A DNA stretch of 5,842 nt from Desulfobacteraceae bacterium. Lineage in GTDB: Bacteria > Desulfobacterota > DSM-4660 > Desulfatiglandales > JALVMZ01. Positions 1 to 4,731 of the stretch are shown piece after piece; position 1 is the first letter of the stretch, and each line of letters starts with the position of its first letter. A program made the translations under genes and the position numbers. The stretch lies in the NCBI GenBank assembly GCA_027032655.1, contig JALVMZ010000174.1:1-5842 (forward strand), read 5' to 3'. The notes under the pieces were generated by a model. The model was not told where the DNA came from. It ran no database searches and worked only from the letters and a program-made list of their open reading frames with translations.

Positions 1-383
1 TTATAACTATTTGTTCTTCAATAATTAGTTTTGCTTGGAAAGATAAAGAGGACACAGCCACCCAACTTCAAAATCAACAACCACCACTCACCCGCGAAGA
101 AGTTAAAGCACTGCAAAAAAACGGCATAGGTCTTCTTCCCTCAACAACAGCATATAACTTCGGCGGTGAGATTTGTATTGAGAGTTGGGGGTTTAATAAG
201 AATACAAATTATAAAAACATCAGGGTTAGGGGCACCAATATCAGGATGAACACAAACGGCTCTGTTGAGAGCTGGGATATGTTGTATACCAGAGACATTG
301 GCATATCTCCTTCGGATTTCTGGCTCAGGAGCGCGGGTGCAGTGCAGGAAAACAGCATACTGATTGCCAGTGTAAAAGACTAA
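1..383 (+). CDS. C-terminal part of an unidentified, probably exported protein (5' partial)
   Basis: An open frame enters from the left edge (first full codon at base 3) and ends at TAA 381-383, giving 126 visible codons. No in-frame ATG occurs before base 246, so the start lies upstream of the window. The first visible residues (ITICSSIISFAWKDK) look like the hydrophobic end of a signal peptide with a possible cleavage site after SFA, or else the end of a membrane anchor. A Gln/Pro-rich linker follows (QLQNQQPPLTREEVKALQ), then a Gly/Asn/Trp-containing, probably beta-rich domain in which ESW occurs twice (ESWGF, ESWDM). I recognise no family. The frame is supported by its uninterrupted length, its clean ending and its protein-like composition. 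Gln is almost always CAA here, whereas the downstream genes use CAG more. It could be a small secreted or periplasmic protein, or a pilin-like or lipoprotein tail; the missing N-terminus prevents a decision. Confidence 0.62.
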   Translation, partial: ITICSSIISFAWKDKEDTATQLQNQQPPLTREEVKALQKNGIGLLPSTTAYNFGGEICIESWGFNKNTNYKNIRVRGTNIRMNTNGSVESWDMLYTRDIGISPSDFWLRSAGAVQENSILIASVKD

Positions 384-425
384 TCTTCTTCGCATAATTA
401 TTTAAGGACCTACCTGAATTAATTG

Positions 426-454
426 TTGATATAGCCCATTAATGGAGTTATTAA
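426..454 (+). promoter_or_regulatory. Possible promoter for the HAD gene
   Basis: TTGATA (426-431, one mismatch to TTGACA) is separated by 17 bases from TATTAA (449-454, two mismatches to TATAAT). The spacer contains the perfect 10-base palindrome CCATTAATGG (436-445), which could be an operator but is short enough to be chance. A weaker alternative lies closer to the gene: TTGAGG (476-481), 16 bases, then AATAAT (498-503). The gap 384-525 holds no GC-rich terminator hairpin and no other gene that I can see. Confidence 0.3.
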
Positions 455-525
455 ATGCCCATGAAAGATTGTGCTTTGAGGATGGGAACTATTGTTAAAT
501 AATTAAGCCATATGGGAGAACGAAG

Positions 526-1287
526 ATGGAAGAGTTTAATGGTGCAGGTAAACCCAGGGCACTGATATGTTCTGATTGGAGTGAGTGTTTATCCCCCAAT
601 GGTCCATTTGATCCCATATCATTCAATTATCCTGAATATAGCGCTGAGCTTGAAGATATCTTCAGGAAATATACGGGTAATATTATATCATTGGGCAGGG
701 CACTTGATATGATAATAAATGAAAAGGGCCTAACACTTTCACAGAACCAGATGGAAAGATATATGGAGCAGGAATTCAGTATGTATAAGGGGGTGCGGGA
801 GTTAATTCAATGGGCGATTTCCAATAATATACTCTTTGTGATAAACAGCACAGGATTTCAGGGTTATTTTCAGATGGCATTCAGAATGGGGTTGATTCCC
901 CGGCTATTATATATAAGTGCAAATCCAATGATAAGGTTTGAAGATGATGATTCAACCACCTGGTTTGATATTTATGAAACCACGGATAAACCCAGGAACA
1001 CGGAAAAGATACTCTCCATTAATAATATTCCACCGCAAAACACAGTCTTAATTGGGGATAGCGGTGGTGATGGCCCTCATTTTGAATGGGGAGCAAAGGC
1101 AGGGGCAAAACTGATTGGTTCCATGCCAAAGTGGTCTCTCATCAGATACTGCAGGGAAAGGGGAATAAGGATACATCACATGTTTGGTGTTATCTATGGG
1201 GAGGGTGAGAAAAGAGACCCTGAAAGGGAAAAGGAAATAGATTTCAGTTCCCTGATTTCTGAAATCAAAAGATTACTGAATATCTGA
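526..1287 (+). CDS. HAD-superfamily phosphohydrolase-like protein with atypical DWS motif I
   Basis: This 253-residue protein has a HAD (haloacid dehalogenase) layout. Motif I is ICSDWSEC with the likely nucleophile Asp17. A mostly helical insertion at about 30-90 fits a C1 cap. Motif II is FVINSTG (Ser108/Thr109), a candidate motif III lysine is K155 or K161, and motif IV is LIGDSGGDG with Asp178 and Asp182, which would bind Mg2+. Classical HAD phosphatases have DxD in motif I, the second Asp being the general acid/base; here that position is Ser19. The fold and metal site therefore look intact, but the reaction may differ from simple phosphatase chemistry. The arrangement resembles phosphoserine-phosphatase or MtnX-like C1-cap enzymes, but I cannot assign a substrate. 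No signal peptide is seen, so it is probably cytoplasmic. The start is supported by GGGAG at 514-518, seven bases before the ATG. Its last 15 bases overlap the 3' end of the convergent macro-like gene, leaving no room for a terminator between them. Confidence 0.85.
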   Translation: MEEFNGAGKPRALICSDWSECLSPNGPFDPISFNYPEYSAELEDIFRKYTGNIISLGRALDMIINEKGLTLSQNQMERYMEQEFSMYKGVRELIQWAISNNILFVINSTGFQGYFQMAFRMGLIPRLLYISANPMIRFEDDDSTTWFDIYETTDKPRNTEKILSINNIPPQNTVLIGDSGGDGPHFEWGAKAGAKLIGSMPKWSLIRYCRERGIRIHHMFGVIYGEGEKRDPEREKEIDFSSLISEIKRLLNI

Positions 1288-1845
1288 GTTTTTCATTACA
1301 TCGTCCATCATGCCTGTTATCTTTTTGGAATCACCATAGGGGACCCTGAGCCAGAGCCTTCGGGGATATTGAGGGGTGGTTCTGAGAAGCACGGCTGTAA
1401 ATATATTGATAAACTCTTTAACCGGCATCTTTCCATATACGGTCCCCAGCATGGGCATGGAAAGGCTCTTTATTTTTCTGGATTCACTTTCTTCAAATAT
1501 CCTGATGAGTGCACTTTCTATCCATTTTGATTTCCAGATGGGCTCCTGATTTACATCATAAATGATGGCAATAAGTCTTACAGGAAAACCCTCCTTTACA
1601 ATAACAGTTCCAGGAGGAATGGGCTCTGTTTCAAGGAGCTTTGTCATTAGTCTTGTAAGACTCTCCTCCATGACCTTCATGTCCTGCCTTGGGGGGCTCA
1701 TTATCAGGAATGTGTCCTCTTCCTTTACCTCTGCATCAGGTTCAAATGGCGGGCTTTCATCAGGAGATGCAATTATTAAAACATTTCCAATCTTTCTTAT
1801 ATCCTCCAGTCCACCGTGTATAATCTTCAATTTGGGTCTATTCAT
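1273..1845 (-). CDS. Divergent macro-domain-like protein
   Basis: The protein is 190 residues from the chosen ATG (1845-1843). Its C-terminal two thirds follow the macro-domain pattern. PPGTVIVKEGFPVRLIAIIYD (about 77-97) matches the strand normally written 'G.a.vT.g..L..k.iiHav', with the usual His position occupied by Tyr. SLSMPMLGTVYGKMP (about 127-141) matches the 'P.lGtG.gG.p' phosphate-binding loop and is followed by an amphipathic helix. The N-terminal half is eroded: the expected 'DaIVNaAN' segment and the Gly-rich GGGVA loop, which contact ADP-ribose in active macro domains, are not recognisable (the segment reads NVLIIASPDESPPF). It may bind a different ligand or be non-catalytic. 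The start was chosen for AGGA at 1858-1855, nine bases upstream. An alternative ATG at 1872-1870 adds nine residues and overlaps the upstream histidine phosphatase gene by 11 bases, but has no visible ribosome site. It is the second gene of a two-gene minus-strand operon. The frame is confident; the family call is moderate. Confidence 0.75.
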   Translation of the reverse strand: MNRPKLKIIHGGLEDIRKIGNVLIIASPDESPPFEPDAEVKEEDTFLIMSPPRQDMKVMEESLTRLMTKLLETEPIPPGTVIVKEGFPVRLIAIIYDVNQEPIWKSKWIESALIRIFEESESRKIKSLSMPMLGTVYGKMPVKEFINIFTAVLLRTTPQYPRRLWLRVPYGDSKKITGMMDDVMKNSDIQ

Positions 1846-1854
1846 TATTTTAGA

Positions 1855-1858
1855 TCCT
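1855..1858 (-). promoter_or_regulatory. Ribosome binding site choosing the macro-like gene start
   Basis: On the minus strand AGGA (inside AAAAGGATC) lies nine bases before the ATG at 1845-1843 and just beyond the TAG of the histidine phosphatase gene (1864-1862). The longer in-frame ATG at 1872-1870 has no comparable motif, so the shorter start is preferred. Confidence 0.45.
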
Positions 1859-1861
1859 TTT

Positions 1862-2467
1862 CTATTTTCCATTTATCAGTCTTACCAGAGGGAATTTTTC
1901 ATAAAAATCAATGATATTGAGGCAACCATAGTCCTGCTGTATTGTAAATGCCCTTTCAAGTGGAATTCCCAGCACCTTACAGAGAATGACTCTATTTACT
2001 CCACCATGTGCCACAATCGCAACATGATTGCCTCTGTGCTTATTTATAATCTCATTTAATGTGTCATTTACCCTTTCTGAACACTGATTCAGGTTCTCTC
2101 CATTTCCGGGTGATTGGTAATTGGCAAGGTCCTGCTCCCTCTTTTTCAGTTCTTCGGGAAAGAGTCTCTGTATCTCCTTAAGGGGCATGCCTTCCCAATC
2201 TCCAAAGTATAGCTCTCTTAGTGATTCTTTAATGTATATCGGAACATCGTGATATTTGCTTAGTATTCTGGCACCTCTAACTGCACGCTCTAAATCACTT
2301 GAGTATATGGCGCAAAGGGGGGCATAACGGAGTTTTTCAGATATGGCTTCCATCTGAAGGAGACCCACATCCGTTAATTCCACATCTGTATGGCCATAGA
2401 CCCGAATCTCCTCATAGCCTTTTACCTGGCCGTGTCTTATAAGATATATCCTGGTAAAATCCTCCAT
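1862..2467 (-). CDS. Histidine phosphatase (phosphoglycerate mutase-like / alpha-ribazole phosphatase-like)
   Basis: This complete 201-residue member of the histidine phosphatase superfamily has the expected catalytic set: the N-terminal LIRHG motif (Arg11, His12, the phospho-accepting histidine), Arg61 in SSDLERA, Glu85 in LRELYFGDWEG (general acid) and His154 in VAHGG. The family removes phosphate from small molecules through a phosphohistidine. Length and the RELYFGDWEG signature resemble CobC-type alpha-ribazole phosphatases of cobalamin synthesis and bacterial 'GpmB-like' phosphatases. No cobalamin genes are in the window, so no symbol is given. No signal peptide is seen, suggesting a cytoplasmic enzyme. 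It is the first gene of a minus-strand operon with the macro-like gene. The ATG has no Shine-Dalgarno motif, which fits the promoter position just upstream: the transcript should begin at or within a few bases of the AUG. Confidence 0.93.
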   Translation of the reverse strand: MEDFTRIYLIRHGQVKGYEEIRVYGHTDVELTDVGLLQMEAISEKLRYAPLCAIYSSDLERAVRGARILSKYHDVPIYIKESLRELYFGDWEGMPLKEIQRLFPEELKKREQDLANYQSPGNGENLNQCSERVNDTLNEIINKHRGNHVAIVAHGGVNRVILCKVLGIPLERAFTIQQDYGCLNIIDFYEKFPLVRLINGK

Positions 2468-2476
2468 AGAAAGGTG

Positions 2477-2505
2477 ATAATATTTACCCTTTGAAGAGCT
2501 GTCAA
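2477..2505 (-). promoter_or_regulatory. Strong sigma70-type promoter of the histidine phosphatase operon
   Basis: Read on the minus strand, a perfect TTGACA (-35, bases 2505-2500) is followed by a 17-base spacer and TATTAT (-10, bases 2482-2477, one mismatch). The ATG begins at 2467, only nine bases beyond the -10 box. Initiation at the usual distance (about 2470) leaves a 5' leader of roughly three bases. The only purine in the plausible window is the A of the ATG itself, so a truly leaderless mRNA is possible. This explains why the gene lacks a ribosome binding site. Confidence 0.75.
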
Positions 2506-2550
2506 TATATGTTTCTTTTTTACCTTTAAAAATAATAGGGTTTATTATAT

Positions 2551-2556
2551 AAGGGA
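2551..2556 (+). promoter_or_regulatory. Ribosome binding site supporting a TTG start
   Basis: AAGGGA ends five bases before the TTG at 2562-2564. The frame is closed by TAA at 2550-2552, so TTG is the only standard start codon before an internal ATG at residue 22, which would discard the first cysteine. Confidence 0.5.
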
Positions 2557-2561
2557 TTTAT

Positions 2562-2837
2562 TTGATAAATAGAGGCATCAGGTTGAAAAAAGACTGCTTT
2601 GGAATCCTGAATAAGGTCTTTCCCATGGGAGAGGATGGCCTAAGATATGTGCCGAATTCATGCTTTGAGTGCCTGGACAGGGTGGAATGCCTGAAGCAGG
2701 CCCTAAACACACCTGATGGTATTGAGATGAGGGAAGAGCTTCTATCAAGAACAGAACAGGGGGGGATAATAGGGTGGATTAGAAGGTGGTCTCAGCTAAA
2801 GGAGTTAAACCGTATCAAACAGAACATTAAAAAATAG
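2562..2837 (+). CDS. Small four-cysteine, probably metal-binding protein of unknown function
   Basis: This 91-residue protein is read from a TTG start. It carries four cysteines in the spacing C-x21-C-x2-C-x5-C (Cys12, 34, 37, 43) within DCFG...VFPMGEDGLRYVPNSCFECLDRVECLKQAL. The grouping suggests one zinc or iron-sulfur site. The remainder (about 50-91) is predicted helical and very basic at the end (RIKQNIKK), with an IIGWIRRWSQLKEL stretch that could be an amphipathic helix lying on a membrane or a protein partner. No signal peptide or full membrane segment is evident. I have the impression that small proteins with this cysteine layout occur in Desulfobacterota-like genomes, but I cannot name a family. 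It is read divergently from the histidine phosphatase, 94 bases away, and is not clearly in an operon with anything. A gene is supported by the ribosome site, codon style like the neighbours and the ordered cysteine motif. Confidence 0.75.
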   Translation: MINRGIRLKKDCFGILNKVFPMGEDGLRYVPNSCFECLDRVECLKQALNTPDGIEMREELLSRTEQGGIIGWIRRWSQLKELNRIKQNIKK

Positions 2838-2869
2838 TTAATTATAAAATCGGTTGGGGGATAAGAGGC

Positions 2870-2939
2870 ATCTCATGAGATACTTCGGGTATCCTTCGGC
2901 CACCCTCAGGATGATGAATGGATTATATGATTCATTTTT
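2870..2939. repeat. Cluster of short adjoining hairpins, possible dispersed-repeat remnant
   Basis: The gap 2838-2977 contains, in order: the perfect palindrome ATCTCATGAGAT (2870-2881); GATAC-TTCGG-GTATC (2879-2893); ATCCT...AGGAT with a 12-base loop (2891-2912); and ATGAAT...ATTCAT with a 10-base loop (2914-2935) followed by TTTT (2936-2939). The first three share bases, so they are mutually exclusive folds. The 'ATCCTTCGG...CTCAGGATGA' wording resembles palindromic intergenic repeats found in many bacterial genomes, by memory only. Only one copy is in the window, so repeat status is inferred. Confidence 0.4.
2914..2939 (+). terminator. Weak terminator-like hairpin after the four-cysteine gene
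   Basis: A six-base AT-rich stem (ATGAAT at 2914-2919, ATTCAT at 2930-2935) with a ten-base loop is followed directly by TTTT. The stem has little GC, so termination would be inefficient, though the hairpins just upstream could add to it. It lies between the four-cysteine gene and the next operon, where a terminator is expected. Confidence 0.25.
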
Positions 2940-2977
2940 ACAAAGTTCTCATTAAGTAAATAGCGGAAGATAGCCAT

Positions 2978-3763
2978 ATGATAATTACAATAAAGTGCCC
3001 ATATTGTGGTTATTCAAAGAGGGTATTAAAAGAGAAGATTCCCATCAGCATAAAGTGGATTAGATGTTCCAGTTGCAATCAGAGGTTTGAGTTCAAGACT
3101 GATGAATCACCAATTGATGAAGGCCCTGAATTTTCGACCGAAGCTGGACTCAAAAGGATTCCCTCATACTGGGAAAGAAGAGGAGACCTGGGGCTCTGGA
3201 AAGGGATATACCTGACAGTAAAAGAGGTAATTATTGCTCCAAATAAATTTTTTCAAGGGCTTACCACCAGTCATGGGCTCAGGGAACCACTTGCATTCGG
3301 TATTCTGTTAACTGCCATTGGTGTGATGTTCAGTGTCTTTTTTCAAATTCTGTTTTTCTCTGGCATGGGTGGATTATTGCATCTGGGCACTCTTGGAGGA
3401 TTCGGCGCAGGGATAATCTTTTTAATCTTCATCATACTGATTCCTTTGTTCATAGTAGTATATCTTTTCTTTTCAGCAGGTCTTATTCATCTTGGTCTTC
3501 TGATATTCAGGGGGGCAGGAAATGGGTTTGAGGGCACCTTCAGGGTTATTGCCTTCTCCCAGGCGGTGCAGATATTGGGCCTTATACCATTTCTTGGCGG
3601 TGCTATTTCAGGGGTATATACCCTTGCAGTCCAGTTAATAGGTCTCAAGGAGATACACGAGACCTCATATCTTAAGGTGATTCTGGGCTATTTCGTCCCT
3701 ATTGTGGTTATTGTTCTTTTTATAATTGCAATGCTGATTAGATTTATGTCAGGCATAATGTGA
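2978..3763 (+). CDS. Zinc-ribbon / Yip1-domain integral membrane protein
   Basis: The protein has 261 residues. The N-terminus is a short zinc ribbon, CPYCG (Cys7, Cys10) paired with CSSCNQRFEF (Cys30, Cys33), of the MJ0042-like type often placed at the start of bacterial membrane or secreted proteins. A hydrophilic linker (about 40-80) leads to a Yip1-like region: the segment WKGIYLTVKEVIIAPNKFFQGL just before the membrane is typical of bacterial Yip1 proteins. About five hydrophobic segments follow (roughly 103-127, 142-168, 186-204, 206-223, 231-256). The function of bacterial Yip1 proteins is not established; the layout places the zinc ribbon on one face of the membrane, probably the cytoplasm. 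GGAAG at 2965-2969, eight bases before the ATG, supports the start. It is the first gene of a tight operon, and its TGA overlaps the GTG start of the antiporter by four bases. Confidence 0.88.
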   Translation: MIITIKCPYCGYSKRVLKEKIPISIKWIRCSSCNQRFEFKTDESPIDEGPEFSTEAGLKRIPSYWERRGDLGLWKGIYLTVKEVIIAPNKFFQGLTTSHGLREPLAFGILLTAIGVMFSVFFQILFFSGMGGLLHLGTLGGFGAGIIFLIFIILIPLFIVVYLFFSAGLIHLGLLIFRGAGNGFEGTFRVIAFSQAVQILGLIPFLGGAISGVYTLAVQLIGLKEIHETSYLKVILGYFVPIVVIVLFIIAMLIRFMSGIM

Positions 3764-4731
3764 GTGCTCAGATGCTGACTAATGCCATTCTTCTGATTGT
3801 GGGAGTGTTTCTTCTCTATTTTGGTTCTGAATGGATGGTGAGAGGCTCATCCTCCCTTGCACTTAGCATGCTGGTAAGACCCATTATTATTGGCCTTACT
3901 GTAGTTGCATTTGCAACTTCAGCCCCTGAACTACTTGTAAGTATTATTGCGGCATTTAAGGGATCATCCGGGGTGTCCATCGGGAATATCCTGGGTAGCA
4001 ATGTGGCAAACATAGGTCTTGTGCTGGGACTAAGTGCCATTACAAGACCCCTTTCCATTGATAGAAACCTCATCAAAAGAGAACTCCCATACATGGCCGT
4101 TGTATCAGCCCTGTTCTGGATATTCTCTGCAGACGGTCATATTGGGAGAATGGATGGTCTGATTCTCCTTATTGCATTTATATCTTTTATGATATGGAGT
4201 GTTGTTACGGCAAAGGATAAGAACGCAGGAGCAATTGAACACGAAGTGATAAAAGAGAAAAAGGGTATTCTTATCTATATTTTGATGATTATTTCAGGAA
4301 TGAGCGGTCTTCTCGTGGGGGCAAACCTTGTAGTCAGATCCGCCATATATATTGCCAGGGAGTTTGGAATAAGTGAGCTCTTTATCGGGCTATCGATTGT
4401 TGCTGTTGGCACATCCCTGCCTGAACTTGCAACCTCTGTTGTTGCGGGCATAAAGGGTGAGCATGACATATCCGTGGGGAATGTGGTGGGAAGCAATATA
4501 TTTAATATATGTCTTGTAATAGGGGCGGTGGGGCTGTTAAATCCCATGGGAGTTGATAAAAGACTCAATATATTTGAATTCCCTGCGATGTTATTACTCA
4601 GTCTCGTGCTATTTGTAGTATCAGTTTTAAAAAAGAGGCTGGGAAGATTTGTGGGGATATTATTTGCACTGAGCTATGTCCTGTATGTGGTGGGATCATA
4701 TCTTATGTCAGTGGGGGGCAGGGGTTCATGA
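3760..4731 (+). CDS. Calcium/cation antiporter, CaCA family (NCX/YrbG-like)
   Basis: The protein has 323 residues and about ten membrane segments in two homologous halves. Each half carries the alpha-repeat signature of sodium/calcium exchangers: VVAFATSAPEL (48-58, Glu57) with GNILGSNVAN (75-84), and IVAVGTSLPEL (213-223, Glu222) with GNVVGSNIFN (240-249). These glutamates and the Ser/Asn residues line the ion sites in the archaeal exchanger NCX_Mj. By alignment from memory, its Asp240 is Asn249 here, which is common in bacterial relatives and may tune ion choice. The role is electrochemically driven exchange of Ca2+ (or another cation) for Na+ or H+ across the inner membrane. A charged loop (about 151-169) links the halves. 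Length is typical for the family. The GTG start overlaps the preceding TGA, indicating translational coupling; an ATG four codons later (3772) is a possible alternative start. The stop overlaps the helicase ATG. Confidence 0.95.
   Translation: MSAQMLTNAILLIVGVFLLYFGSEWMVRGSSSLALSMLVRPIIIGLTVVAFATSAPELLVSIIAAFKGSSGVSIGNILGSNVANIGLVLGLSAITRPLSIDRNLIKRELPYMAVVSALFWIFSADGHIGRMDGLILLIAFISFMIWSVVTAKDKNAGAIEHEVIKEKKGILIYILMIISGMSGLLVGANLVVRSAIYIAREFGISELFIGLSIVAVGTSLPELATSVVAGIKGEHDISVGNVVGSNIFNICLVIGAVGLLNPMGVDKRLNIFEFPAMLLLSLVLFVVSVLKKRLGRFVGILFALSYVLYVVGSYLMSVGGRGS

Noticed and set aside
141..395. Minus-strand open frame of 84 codons
   Set aside because: It is antisense to the partial exported-protein frame, which has the more protein-like sequence and a signal-peptide-like start. 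The minus-strand translation is rich in Cys and Pro and has no motif.
1562..2059. Plus-strand open frame of 165 codons
   Set aside because: It lies antisense to the histidine phosphatase and macro-like genes, whose motifs are clear. Its Ser/Ile-rich translation shows no motif and no convincing ribosome site.
2520..2548. Possible plus-strand promoter for the four-cysteine gene (TTACCT, 17 bases, TATTAT)
   Set aside because: The -35 box matches only half of the consensus, and the implied transcription start would fall inside the ribosome binding site at 2551-2556, which the gene appears to use.
2532..2548. AT-rich inverted repeat ATAAT...ATTAT upstream of the four-cysteine gene
   Set aside because: A five-base all-AT stem is expected by chance in such AT-rich sequence, so I do not call it an operator.
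2937..2962. Possible promoter for the membrane-protein operon (TTTACA ... TAAATA)
   Set aside because: The spacing is only 14 bases, too short for a sigma70 promoter, and no better pair was found in the gap.
3816..4568. Two minus-strand open frames (3816-4094 and 4275-4568)
   Set aside because: Both are antisense to the two alpha repeats of the antiporter. They resemble each other because the alpha repeats do, and they are not real genes.
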